From NCBI GenBank assembly GCA_965368175.1, contig CBDULX010000054.1, forward strand, positions 1-15,733: DNA of 15,733 nucleotides. Direction: 5' to 3'. Positions 1 to 7,504 of this stretch are shown one piece after another. Origin of the DNA: CBDULX01 sp965368175 (lineage in GTDB: Bacteria > Pseudomonadota > Gammaproteobacteria > SZUA-229). Position 1 is the stretch's first letter; each line of letters begins with the position of its first letter. The position numbers and the translations under genes were made by a program. The notes under the pieces are model-generated. The model searched no databases and was not told where the DNA came from. It saw only the letters and a program-made list of their open reading frames with translations.

Positions 1-2052
1 AAAATTGGGTGCCATTTTTTTATAGGATGGATCAATGCTGTTTTGTGCATCCACTTTTTCTGCCATGCGTTGTAAGATCTCCATCACCTGTTGTTCGCTA
101 CATATGCCATGATGCAACCAGTTGGCAATATGCTGGCTTGAAATGCGCAGGGTGGCGCGATCTTCCATTAGACCCACATCATGAATATCGGGTACTTTAG
201 AACAGCCAACGCCCTGCTCAATCCAGCGCACGACATAACCCAGAATGCTTTGTGTATTGTTGTCAAGTTCCTGTTCAATTTCCTGGGCAGTCAAACGAGT
301 TTGCTCCAGCAATGGAAGTTTTAGCATGTCGTCAATATTGGCGCGGTGTCGTTGTTTGATTTTATTTTGCTGCTCAAACACATTCACCCTGTGATAGTGC
401 ATGGCATGTAATACCGCGGCAGTGGGTGAAGGCACCCAGGCGGTATTGGCTCCGGCCAAAGGATGGGCAACTTTGCTTTGCATCATGTTGCTCATTTCAT
501 CTGGCATGGCCCACATACCTTTACCGATTTGTGCCTTGCCCTGCAGGCCACAGCTCAGACCAATATCAACATTGGAATTTTCATAAGCAGTAATCCATGG
601 CGTTTCTTTCATCAAGGTTTTGCGAACCACAGGACCGGCATGCATACTGGTATGGATTTCATCACCGGTTCGATCTAGAAAACCGGTGTTGATAAACACC
701 ACACGTTCACTCGCCGCGCGAATACATTCTTTTAAATTTAACGAGGTGCGACGTTCTTCATCCATGATGCCCATTTTTATAGTGAAGCGTGGCAGTTTCA
801 GAGCGTCTTCGATGTATGTAAAAAGCGTATTGGTAAAATTGACTTCGTCAGCACCGTGCATTTTAGGTTTAACAATATAAATACTGCCGCTTCTGGAGTT
901 TTTGAACGGTCCTGTGCCTTTAAGATCGTGCACGGCAATCAAACTGGTGATGAAAGCATCGACAATGCCTTCGGGAATTTCATCGCCATTTTCATCAAGT
1001 ACGGCATCGGTATACATGTGCTGTCCCACATTTCGAATCAACAACAAACTACGACCGGGTAATGAAAAACTCTCACCATTGGGTGCAGTGTAATTTCTAT
1101 CGGGATTTAAACGGCGCGTCATCATCTTGCCGGATTTTTGAAAGCTGTCCGTCAGGCCTCCATTCATCAGACCAAGCCAGTTGCGATACACAACAACCTT
1201 GTCATCAGCGTCGACTGTGGCAACGGAATCTTCGCAATCCTGTATGGTGGTCAGCGCCGCTTCCATGACAACATCACTAATACCAGCTGCATGATGCTTG
1301 CCGATAGTATGTTGCCGATCGATTTGCAGCTCAACGTGCAGGCCATTGTTGCGTAATAAAATGATGCTGGGTTTATCAGTCTGCCCCTCGTAGCCAACAA
1401 ATTGTTCCGGCTTTAACAAACCTGTGTGCGCGCCATTGCTTAAATGCATAAGCAGTTGCCCGTGGTCTACGACATATTGGGTGACTTGCTGATGCTGTGC
1501 ATCTTTGAGTGGGAATATCTCGTTTAAGAAATCCGTGGCATAGGCAATAACTTTGTCACCACGCACCGGGTTAAAGGTTTTACCTAAATCAGCACCGTTG
1601 GTTTCTGGGATAACGTCGGTGCCATAAACCGAATCATATAAACTGCCCCAGCGCGCATTGGCCGCATTGAGTGCATAACGTGCGTTCATGACTGGCACCA
1701 CCAGTTGGGGTCCGGCAACGCTGCTGATTTCAGGATCGGTATTGGCGGTGCTGATAGAAAAATCATCACCTTCGGGTAACAGGTACCCGATGTCCTGCAG
1801 AAAGGTTTTATAAGCGACGGGATTGTGAGGCTTGCCGGCATGTTGCCGATGCCAGTCATCAATTTTGGCCTGTAACTGATCACGTCGACGCAGCAGGGTT
1901 TTGTTCTGTGGGCCCAGTTCAAGCAGACATTGTTCTAATGACTGCCAGAATGCATTGGCATCAATATCAGTGCCGGGAATGATCTCGTTGACGACCAGAT
2001 CATACAGCACCCGTGCGACCTGAAGATCGCCAACCTTAACACGCTGGCTCAT
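1..2052 (-). CDS. glcB: Malate synthase G, C-terminus cut off by window edge
   Basis: Condenses glyoxylate with acetyl-CoA to give malate and CoA, in the cytoplasm, for the glyoxylate bypass and glycolate use. The 684 visible codons read without a stop. Landmarks of the long G isoform: LTTIQDCEDSVATVDADD (residues 267-284) followed by VYRNWLGLMNG; the catalytic-type Arg340 in LLIRNVG; the metal/acetyl-CoA segment GIMDEERRTSLNL (428-440); CGLQGKAQIGKGMWAMPD; and MEDRATLRISSQ with Asp631, which has the same number as the general base of the 723-residue E. coli enzyme. About 39 residues should lie beyond position 1. The ATG at 2052 is preceded by a near-perfect Shine-Dalgarno (AAGGAGG, complement of 2061-2067) eight bases away. 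No neighbouring glc or ace gene is visible, so it looks monocistronic at its 5' end. Confidence 0.96.
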   Translation of the reverse strand, partial: MSQRVKVGDLQVARVLYDLVVNEIIPGTDIDANAFWQSLEQCLLELGPQNKTLLRRRDQLQAKIDDWHRQHAGKPHNPVAYKTFLQDIGYLLPEGDDFSISTANTDPEISSVAGPQLVVPVMNARYALNAANARWGSLYDSVYGTDVIPETNGADLGKTFNPVRGDKVIAYATDFLNEIFPLKDAQHQQVTQYVVDHGQLLMHLSNGAHTGLLKPEQFVGYEGQTDKPSIILLRNNGLHVELQIDRQHTIGKHHAAGISDVVMEAALTTIQDCEDSVATVDADDKVVVYRNWLGLMNGGLTDSFQKSGKMMTRRLNPDRNYTAPNGESFSLPGRSLLLIRNVGQHMYTDAVLDENGDEIPEGIVDAFITSLIAVHDLKGTGPFKNSRSGSIYIVKPKMHGADEVNFTNTLFTYIEDALKLPRFTIKMGIMDEERRTSLNLKECIRAASERVVFINTGFLDRTGDEIHTSMHAGPVVRKTLMKETPWITAYENSNVDIGLSCGLQGKAQIGKGMWAMPDEMSNMMQSKVAHPLAGANTAWVPSPTAAVLHAMHYHRVNVFEQQNKIKQRHRANIDDMLKLPLLEQTRLTAQEIEQELDNNTQSILGYVVRWIEQGVGCSKVPDIHDVGLMEDRATLRISSQHIANWLHHGICSEQQVMEILQRMAEKVDAQNSIDPSYKKMAPNF

Positions 2053-2156
2053 AACTCAAACCTCCTTACCGTTCATATGCTATAGGGCCATGATATATTT
2101 GATCAGAGGTTCCCTGGTTAAAAAGCGTCCGGCTTTGCCCTAAAGTTCGTTGCATT

Positions 2157-2185
2157 AGAATAACTTTTTAGCATAACTTCGTGAA
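2157..2185 (-). promoter_or_regulatory. Possible sigma-70 promoter for glcB
   Basis: On the minus strand, TTCACG (complement of 2180-2185) and TATTCT (complement of 2157-2162) are separated by 17 bp, and each matches the consensus at four of six positions. It would give a leader of about 100 nt before the glcB start. Matches this weak occur by chance in AT-rich DNA; the position upstream of an otherwise promoterless gene is the main support. Confidence 0.25.
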
Positions 2186-2257
2186 CAATATAAACACTCA
2201 TCGCAGGCTAAACTCAACCAGACTTAATTAGAGGTTCCTTAGCTAATCCTGAATTTC

Positions 2258-2297
2258 GGGGTCAGACCAGCGTAAGTTATTGAAAGTATGTGTTAAT
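2258..2297 (+). repeat. Dispersed 40-nt repeat, copy 1
   Basis: This 40-nt stretch matches 8888-8927 at 37 of 40 positions in the same orientation, including a run of 29 identical bases (2265-2293 against 8895-8923). Mismatches are at 2260, 2264 and 2294. Similarity stops sharply on both sides. The core contains TTGAAA (2280-2285), which could act as a -35 element; 17 bp downstream lies ATTAAT. It has no coding potential of its own. The family is not recognised. Confidence 0.8.
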
Positions 2298-2414
2298 ATG
2301 GCATTAATTCAGCTGAACAATACTGATCGGCCACCTGATGTTTCAGTTACAATTGTCATTGGTGCGGAATTAACTGGGACAGCAGTGGCTCTGCCCCCTT
2401 TAACTTTTAAATAA
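2298..2414 (+). CDS. 38-codon ORF after the dispersed repeat, doubtful
   Basis: An ATG at 2298 opens 38 codons ending in TAA at 2412-2414. The product would begin MALIQLNNTD and has a hydrophobic second half (VTIVIGAELTGTAVALPP). There is no good ribosome binding site, only GAAAG in the preceding repeat. No family is recognised. It could be a chance ORF, a remnant of a mobile element, or a small leader ahead of aroF, 57 bp upstream of it. Confidence 0.15.
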   Translation: MALIQLNNTDRPPDVSVTIVIGAELTGTAVALPPLTFK

Positions 2415-2471
2415 TCGACAGTAGCAATAGAATATCACGCCGGTTGCTAACACCATAATGGTAAGTCCTAT

Positions 2472-3536
2472 ATGCAAAAAGATAGCCTGAATAATCTTCG
2501 CGTTAATGCCGAACAGATATTAATCACACCCCTGGCATTGAAACAGGCGTTTCCTGTTTCACAACAGGTCTTGTCATCAATACAGCAATCTCGTCAGATA
2601 ATTTCAGACATTATTCATCGCCGTGATCATCGCTTGCTGGTTATCAGTGGCCCCTGCTCAATTCACGATACACAGGCGGCCATTGAATATGCACATCAGT
2701 TAAAAACCTTGCACGAGGAATTAAAAGACAATTTATATATTGTCATGCGTGTTTATTTTGAAAAACCCCGCACCACGGTCGGCTGGAAAGGACTGATTAA
2801 TGACCCGAATCTGGATGGCACATTTAATATAGAACAGGGCTTACACAAAGCACGGCGATTATTAATAGAGCTGGCTGAACTGAAATTACCCGTGGCAACT
2901 GAAGCACTTGATCCAATCAGTCCTCAATATCTCGCAGACCTGATCAGCTGGTCAGCCATTGGCGCACGCACAACTGAATCTCAAACCCATCGTGAAATGG
3001 CCAGCGGTTTATCCATGCCAGTGGGTTTCAAAAATGGCACAGATGGTAATTTAAATACTGCCATCAACGCACTAAAAGCAGCCTCATCCGGGCATAGTTT
3101 TATGGGCATCAATCAGGAAGGGCAGGTTGCAGTCATTAAAACCGATGGAAATCCGGATGGCCACGTCATTTTACGTGGCGGCAAACAACCCAATTACGAT
3201 TCAGTCAACGTATCCATATGTACAGAACAACTGAAAAATGCCGGGTTAAACGCAGCCCTGATGATTGATTGCAGTCATGGTAACACCAACAAGGACTACA
3301 CTCGCCAGCCATTAGTTGTCACAGATGTCATGAACCAGGTTCTCGAAGGCAACCAGTCCATTATTGGCATCATGCTGGAAAGTCATTTGCACGCGGGCAA
3401 TCAGGCTTCAGATTTACCCATTGAACAAATGCAATATGGTGTTTCAATTACTGATGCCTGTATTGACTGGGCAACAACGGAAGATATATTGCGTAAACTG
3501 GCGGGGAAATTGAAAACTGTATTAAAACAACGATAA
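2472..3536 (+). CDS. aroF: 3-deoxy-7-phosphoheptulonate synthase, tyrosine-type
   Basis: Joins phosphoenolpyruvate and erythrose 4-phosphate to DAHP, the first step of the shikimate pathway, in the cytoplasm. The 354 residues are the full length of a class I-alpha enzyme. The metal ligands expected from AroG are in place: Cys62 in GPCSIHD, His269 in MIDCSHGN, Glu303 in MLESHLHAGNQ and Asp328 in SITDACIDW. The substrate motifs KPRTTVGWKGL (98-108) and GARTTESQTHRE (164-175) are intact. The start MQKDSLNN and the stretches GINQEGQVA and NPDGHVILRGGK resemble the tyrosine-regulated AroF more than the phenylalanine-regulated AroG. Asn8, a residue tied to tyrosine feedback in E. coli AroF, is present. 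The start is fixed by this N-terminal match, although the Shine-Dalgarno is weak. G+C is clearly lower than in katG downstream. Confidence 0.96.
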   Translation: MQKDSLNNLRVNAEQILITPLALKQAFPVSQQVLSSIQQSRQIISDIIHRRDHRLLVISGPCSIHDTQAAIEYAHQLKTLHEELKDNLYIVMRVYFEKPRTTVGWKGLINDPNLDGTFNIEQGLHKARRLLIELAELKLPVATEALDPISPQYLADLISWSAIGARTTESQTHREMASGLSMPVGFKNGTDGNLNTAINALKAASSGHSFMGINQEGQVAVIKTDGNPDGHVILRGGKQPNYDSVNVSICTEQLKNAGLNAALMIDCSHGNTNKDYTRQPLVVTDVMNQVLEGNQSIIGIMLESHLHAGNQASDLPIEQMQYGVSITDACIDWATTEDILRKLAGKLKTVLKQR

Positions 3537-3568
3537 TAATTTTGAGAACACGATACGAAATTATTATC
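3532..3568 (+). terminator. AT-rich stem-loop over the aroF stop codon
   Basis: GATAATAATTT (3532-3542) and AAATTATTATC (3558-3568) form a perfect 11-bp inverted repeat around a 15-nt loop, overlapping the TAA stop of aroF. The stem has almost no G-C pairs and no T-run follows, so it is not a standard intrinsic terminator. It may protect the 3' end or mark a weak stop. Confidence 0.35.
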
Positions 3569-3682
3569 TGAATGAATAAAACTGATCCGAGGGATTATGC
3601 TGTTAATCATCAAGAAATATCAGGGGTGCGCGATGAGTGATGTAAACGGTGTCAGCCGTTAGCAATTTGAAAGGAAAAGGTT

Positions 3683-3808
3683 ATGACCTATATGAAATCA
3701 GGACGATCCATTGGAATCTGGGTTGTTACTGAGATTGCAATTGTATTTGGTTTACTTAGCATCAAGTCGGTGGATCGGTTCTATTTGTTGATGGTGCCGC
3801 ACGAATAG
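3683..3808 (+). CDS. 41-residue ORF with one likely membrane helix
   Basis: Begins MTYMKSGRSIGIW and ends in VPHE. A strong purine-rich site (AAAGGAAAAGG, 3670-3680) precedes the ATG at 3683. Residues 10-27 (IGIWVVTEIAIVFGLLSI) are hydrophobic enough for one transmembrane helix, with basic residues before it, so the N-terminus would face the cytoplasm. No family is recognised with certainty. The length and abrupt hydrophilic end also suit a longer membrane protein truncated early. It lies between aroF and the left repeat of the katG cassette and is followed by a stem-loop (GATGACA 3824-3830 paired with TGTCATC 3846-3852). Confidence 0.4.
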   Translation: MTYMKSGRSIGIWVVTEIAIVFGLLSIKSVDRFYLLMVPHE

Positions 3809-3856
3809 ACGCCGGTAACAAGCGATGACACTAATGATTCTCAGCTGTCATCCCTT

Positions 3857-3972
3857 AATATTTCAGCATCATTCGCCCCGTATTCTCATTACTCATCTCA
3901 AGCATCCTCCGTAACCATGGCATCACTTTTTAACCACGATGCGCCATTTGAATCTTCCCCACGGCGAGTCCC
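3857..3972 (-). pseudogene. Decayed duplicate of the asparaginase gene 3' end
   Basis: This stretch is an imperfect direct copy of 6365-6480, the last 25 codons of the asparaginase gene plus about 40 bp beyond its stop. Over the core (3884-3972 against 6391-6480) about 76 of 90 positions agree, with one single-base indel. On the minus strand it decodes as GLAVGKIQMA, then a frameshift, then SWLKSDAMVTEDA and TGA at 3898-3900, against GLLGGNIRVAASWVKGDAMGTEDV in the intact gene. The missing base destroys the frame, and no upstream part of the gene is present: homology ends near 3973, where the katG control region begins. It is best read as the displaced end of a gene interrupted by, or duplicated with, the katG segment. 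Confidence 0.8.
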
Positions 3973-3991
3973 TTTTAATTCCTGACCGTTA

Positions 3992-4028
3992 ATAGGAAAA
4001 ATCAATTCTATCAATAAAAACAATCGAT
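3992..4028 (+). promoter_or_regulatory. OxyR-like tetrad upstream of katG
   Basis: OxyR binds four ATAG/CTAT-type quartets spaced by seven bases. Here the series is ATAG (3992), N7, CAAT (4003), N7, ATAA (4014), N7, CGAT (4025), which is 13 of 16 consensus positions in exact spacing. It abuts the -35 hexamer of a candidate katG promoter, the usual place for activation by OxyR. The oxyR gene itself is not in the window. Confidence 0.5.
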
Positions 4029-4057
4029 TTTACTAATTAATCAGTCTGGTCAATACT
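4029..4057 (+). promoter_or_regulatory. Candidate katG promoter
   Basis: TTTACT (4029-4034) and AATACT (4052-4057) are spaced by 17 bp, each four of six against the sigma-70 consensus. Such a weak promoter directly beside an OxyR-like site is what an activator-dependent gene should have. It predicts a transcript start near 4064 and a leader of about 48 nt. Confidence 0.4.
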
Positions 4058-4111
4058 TGCACACAGCCTACTTAGGTCGTCAACCAATCGCAAATAAATG
4101 AGGAAGCACCT

Positions 4112-6268
4112 ATGTCAGAAAACAAATGCCCAGTAATGCACGGAGGCGCCACAGAGAGCAGCATGTCGAACATGGAATGGTGGCCGAAGGCCCTGAACCT
4201 CGATATTCTGCATCAGCACGATACCAAGACCAATCCGATGAGCGCGGACTTCAACTATCGTGAAGAAGTCAAAAAACTCGACGTGGCTGCGCTCAAGAAA
4301 GACCTGCACGCGCTGATGACTAACAGCCAGGCCTGGTGGCCGGCGGACTGGGGTCACTACGGTGGTCTCATGATTCGTCTGTCCTGGCATGCAGCCGGGA
4401 CCTATCGTACCGCTGACGGCCGAGGCGGTGCGGGGACTGGTAACCAGCGCTTTGCGCCGATCAATTCCTGGCCGGACAATGTGAACCTGGACAAGGCGCG
4501 CCGTTTGCTCTGGCCGATAAAAAAGAAATATGGTAACAAGCTAAGTTGGGCCGATTTAATTGCATATGCCGGCACCATCGCCTATGAGTCCATGGGCCTG
4601 AAGACCTTCGGCTTCGCATTTGGACGTGAAGATATCTGGCATCCGGAAAAGGACACCTACTGGGGTTCGGAGAAAGAATGGCTGGCCCCCAGTGGAAGCA
4701 AAGGCAGTCGTTACTCTGGCGAGCGCGATCTCGAAAATCCGCTGGCCGCCGTAATGATGGGTCTGATCTATGTCAATCCCGAAGGCGTAGACGGTAATCC
4801 GGATCCACTCAAGACAGCCCACGATGTGCGCGTGACCTTTGCTCGCATGGCGATGAACGACGAGGAAACCGTTGCCCTTACTGCTGGTGGACACACCGTC
4901 GGCAAATGCCATGGTAACGGTGATGCCACGTTGCTCGGCCCGGTGCCCGAGGCTGCTGAACTTGAAGATCAGGGTCTGGGCTGGATCAACAAAACCAAAC
5001 GCGGAATTGGCCGCGACACCGTGTCAAGCGGCCTTGAAGGTGCATGGACGACTCATCCGACCCAGTGGGACAACGGCTACTTTACCCTGCTGCTCAACTA
5101 TGAGTGGGAACTGAAGAAGAGCCCGGCCGGCGCGTGGCAGTGGGAGCCTATCAACATCAGGGAAGAAGACAGGCCCGTCGATGTTGAAGATCTCACGAAA
5201 CGCTACAACCCGATCATGACCGATGCCGACATGGCGATGAAGATGGACCCTGAGTATCGAAAGATCTCCGAGCGCTTCTACAATGATCCGGAATACTTCT
5301 CTGAAGTGTTTGCACGGGCGTGGTTCAAACTGACCCACCGTGACATGGGGCCGAAGGCGCGTTACCTCGGTCCCGATGTGCCGCAGGAAGACCTTATCTG
5401 GCAGGACCCTGTTCCTGCCGGGAGCACCAGCTACGATGTCCAGGCCGTGAAAGCCAAAATTGCGGCCAGTGGTCTGAGCATCAGTGAAATGGTGGCCACC
5501 GCCTGGGACAGCGCCAGAACTTTCCGTGGTTCGGATATGCGCGGCGGTGCCAACGGCGCGCGCATCCGCCTGGCCCCGCAGAAGGACTGGGAAGGCAACG
5601 AGCCCCAGCGTCTGGCCAGGGTGCTGTCTGTGCTTGAACCGATTGCAAACGAAAACGGTGCAAGCGTGGCGGATGTGATCGTGCTGGCAGGTAACCTTGG
5701 TGTCGAGCAAGCCGCCAGGGCCGCTGGTTTTGATGTTAATGTTCCTTTCTCGCCTGGCCGCGGGGATGCAACAGACGAGATGACCGACGAAGAATCTTTC
5801 GAACCGCTGGAACCTCTCCATGATGGCTACCGCAACTGGCTCAAGAAGGATTATGTTGTCAGCGCAGAAGAACTGATGCTCGACCGAACACAACTGATGG
5901 GACTGACCGCGCATGAGATGACGGTGCTGGTTGGCGGTATGCGCGTGCTCGACACTAACCATGACGGCTCCAAGCACGGTGCATTAACCGAACGTGAAGG
6001 TGTATTGACGAACGACTTCTTTGCAAACCTGACGGATATGAATTACACGTGGAAGCCAGCCGGCAACAACCTGTATGAAATTCGCGATCGCAAGACAGAT
6101 AAGGTCAAATGGACTGCAACAAGAGTCGATCTCGTATTCGGTTCCAACTCAATCCTTCGCGCCTATGCCGAAGTCTATGCACAGGATGACAACAAGGAAA
6201 AGTTTGTACAGGACTTCGTAACAGCATGGACAAAAGTAATGAACGCCGACCGATTCGATCTGGCCTAA
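4112..6268 (+). CDS. katG: Catalase-peroxidase KatG
   Basis: A bifunctional haem enzyme that breaks down hydrogen peroxide and also acts as a peroxidase. At 718 residues it is full length (E. coli KatG has 726), with N-terminal haem and degenerate C-terminal domains. Distal residues Arg89, Trp92 and His93 lie in MIRLSWHAAGTYR. The proximal haem ligand His261 lies in GGHTVGKCHG, with Trp319 (HPTQWDN) and Asp373 as its likely partners. Trp92, Tyr220 (GLIYVNPEG) and Met246 (ARMAMND) form the Met-Tyr-Trp adduct needed for catalase activity. There is no signal peptide, so it is cytoplasmic. A GAGGAAG site precedes the ATG. It has its own promoter and terminator, higher G+C than aroF, and flanking repeats derived from the neighbouring asparaginase gene, all pointing to acquisition as a unit. 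Confidence 0.98.
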   Translation: MSENKCPVMHGGATESSMSNMEWWPKALNLDILHQHDTKTNPMSADFNYREEVKKLDVAALKKDLHALMTNSQAWWPADWGHYGGLMIRLSWHAAGTYRTADGRGGAGTGNQRFAPINSWPDNVNLDKARRLLWPIKKKYGNKLSWADLIAYAGTIAYESMGLKTFGFAFGREDIWHPEKDTYWGSEKEWLAPSGSKGSRYSGERDLENPLAAVMMGLIYVNPEGVDGNPDPLKTAHDVRVTFARMAMNDEETVALTAGGHTVGKCHGNGDATLLGPVPEAAELEDQGLGWINKTKRGIGRDTVSSGLEGAWTTHPTQWDNGYFTLLLNYEWELKKSPAGAWQWEPINIREEDRPVDVEDLTKRYNPIMTDADMAMKMDPEYRKISERFYNDPEYFSEVFARAWFKLTHRDMGPKARYLGPDVPQEDLIWQDPVPAGSTSYDVQAVKAKIAASGLSISEMVATAWDSARTFRGSDMRGGANGARIRLAPQKDWEGNEPQRLARVLSVLEPIANENGASVADVIVLAGNLGVEQAARAAGFDVNVPFSPGRGDATDEMTDEESFEPLEPLHDGYRNWLKKDYVVSAEELMLDRTQLMGLTAHEMTVLVGGMRVLDTNHDGSKHGALTEREGVLTNDFFANLTDMNYTWKPAGNNLYEIRDRKTDKVKWTATRVDLVFGSNSILRAYAEVYAQDDNKEKFVQDFVTAWTKVMNADRFDLA

Positions 6269-6285
6269 TCTGGATACGCATCTCC

Positions 6286-6351
6286 AAAAAACCGGGACAG
6301 AGAACAATAATCTCTGATATTAGTAACAATTGCTCTCTGCCCTGGTTTTTT
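6286..6351. terminator. Bidirectional terminator between katG and asparaginase gene
   Basis: AAAAAACCGGGACAGAG (6286-6302) pairs with CTCTGCCCTGGTTTTTT (6335-6351), with G-T wobbles only, across a 32-nt loop. The arms carry an A-run on the left and a T-run on the right, so the structure can end transcripts from katG (plus) and from the convergent asparaginase gene (minus). The long loop is less usual for an intrinsic terminator. Confidence 0.65.
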
Positions 6352-6364
6352 CCTTGTCACCCGC

Positions 6365-6480
6365 AAAATTTCAACAGCACCATTCTATAATCTCATTGCT
6401 CATCTCAAACATCCTCCGTCCCCATGGCATCACCTTTTACCCACGATGCCGCCACTCGAATATTCCCCCCGAGCAGTCCC
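6365..6480. repeat. Right direct repeat of the katG segment
   Basis: Matches 3857-3972 in the same orientation, at about 84% identity over the 90-bp core that starts at 6391. It covers the stop codon and last 25 codons of the asparaginase gene and about 40 bp after the stop. The DNA between the two copies holds katG, its control region and its terminator and nothing else. Confidence 0.8.
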
Positions 6481-7439
6481 CTGGAATTGATTATGGTTGG
6501 CGAAATATGTGCCTGCAGTTGTTGTTTGTGTGCATCGGTGAGTGCGCCCAGGTGATCGAGTATGGCCAGCAAGGCCACCGAGCGAGCACGGGTGCTACCA
6601 TCGGCGATCTTAAGTGCTATGCCCAGGCCGCGTTCGGGCAGAGCCGCGATAATAATACCTTCGGCGCCGGTTTTGGCCAGCACCGAGCCCTGGGTCACTT
6701 CGTTTAACTCGCTCACCACCGAGCCATGGCCGGCTATATACCGCGGCTCATTGGTAATGGCCTGGTGCAATCGGTATACCGCCCGGGTACGCTCAATGGA
6801 TAAATCCACAGGCATGGCGAAGCGTGCCACTGCACGGCCCAGTTGCAGTAATGGCATGGTGGGAGCGGGCAGGCCGCAGCCATCTATGCCCATGGGGTAG
6901 CGAGCAAGATCAACATCTGCCAGATCAGACAGTATCTGTAACGACAACTGCTGTAAGGGATGTTCTAGTAAGTGGTAGTTATCTATGGGCAGGCCCATGT
7001 GCAGCGCCGTGGTTAAAAACCCGGTGTGCTTGCCTGAGCAATTATGATGAATGCGACAGCCATATTGACCCAGGGCCAGCAGGCGTTGTGCGCTCTCGGT
7101 ATGTTCGGGCAGCGCGGGCCCACAGGCCAGGTGTTGTTCGTTTAAGCCCAGTCGTGCCAGCCATGACGCCACCAGGTCCTGGTGAATGGGCTCGCCCTGG
7201 TGCGAAGAACAGGCCAGGGATATTTCCGCATCGTTTAAGGCATAGTGGTCACTGGCGCCGCTCTCAACCAGCTGAATCGCCAGCATGGGTTTTAACGCAG
7301 AGCGTGGAAATACCAGTCCTTCGATGTCGCCCCAGCGGTGCAGTACCTCGCCCTTCACATCACACACTACTGCCGCACCAAAGTGCCGGCTCTCTACCGT
7401 GTTATTCCGGGTTACTTCAACAAACAACTCATAGGCCAT
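6405..7439 (-). CDS. L-asparaginase, zinc-dependent ReAV-like family
   Basis: Predicted to hydrolyse asparagine, or a related amide, to aspartate and ammonia. It belongs to the Asparaginase_II family typified by Rhizobium etli ReAV, unrelated to the E. coli AnsA/AnsB fold. Its 344 residues show the ReAV catalytic layout: Ser47 and Lys50 in VFPRSALKP, Ser79 in ACSSHQGE, Lys256 in LAKTGAEG, and the zinc set Cys134 and Lys137 in HNCSGKH with Cys188 in GIDGCGLP. There is no signal peptide. A GAAAGGAG-type site lies 10 bases before the ATG. It follows the ATP-grasp gene on the same strand after a 65-bp gap, so the two are probably one operon. Its 3' end is duplicated beyond katG at 3857-3972. The native substrate is not certain, given the ligase partner. 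Confidence 0.88.
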   Translation of the reverse strand: MAYELFVEVTRNNTVESRHFGAAVVCDVKGEVLHRWGDIEGLVFPRSALKPMLAIQLVESGASDHYALNDAEISLACSSHQGEPIHQDLVASWLARLGLNEQHLACGPALPEHTESAQRLLALGQYGCRIHHNCSGKHTGFLTTALHMGLPIDNYHLLEHPLQQLSLQILSDLADVDLARYPMGIDGCGLPAPTMPLLQLGRAVARFAMPVDLSIERTRAVYRLHQAITNEPRYIAGHGSVVSELNEVTQGSVLAKTGAEGIIIAALPERGLGIALKIADGSTRARSVALLAILDHLGALTDAHKQQLQAHISPTIINSRGLLGGNIRVAASWVKGDAMGTEDV

Positions 7440-7504
7440 GCAGCCAATACTCCTTTCAGTATTCTGGTTAACACACTGAGATGCATTAAGTCGGTCATTA
7501 CGCT

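Larger units (their letters stand above)
2053..2471. other. 419-bp gap between divergent glcB and aroF
   Basis: Holds the glcB leader, a possible glcB promoter, one copy of a 40-nt dispersed repeat (2258-2297) and a 38-codon ORF directly after it. A 9-bp word, AGAGGTTCC, occurs at 2105 and 2230 in direct orientation and may be chance. The flanks of the repeat and ORF carry loosely inverted words (GGGGTCAGACC near 2258; GGCTCTGCCCC near 2387), which could be worn element ends but are too imperfect to call. I found no convincing TyrR operator (TGTAAA-N6-TTTACA) before aroF. Confidence 0.4.

Noticed and set aside
2258..2414. Integron gene cassette or attC site
   Set aside because: The repeat lacks the paired GTTRRRY/RYYYAAC core sites and the inverted arms of attC, and no integrase is present.
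3633..3663. Nine-codon ORF (MSDVNGVSR) with a small AACGG/CCGTT stem before the 41-residue ORF
   Set aside because: It resembles a leader peptide by position only; there are no regulatory codons and no competing structures, so chance is the simpler view.
5024..5977. 317-codon ORF on the minus strand
   Set aside because: It lies wholly antisense to katG, whose frame carries all haem-site motifs. Long antisense frames are common opposite G+C-rich genes; no domain or ribosome site supports it.
6824..7471. 215-codon ORF on the plus strand
   Set aside because: Antisense shadow of the asparaginase gene, with low-complexity composition and no recognisable motif.
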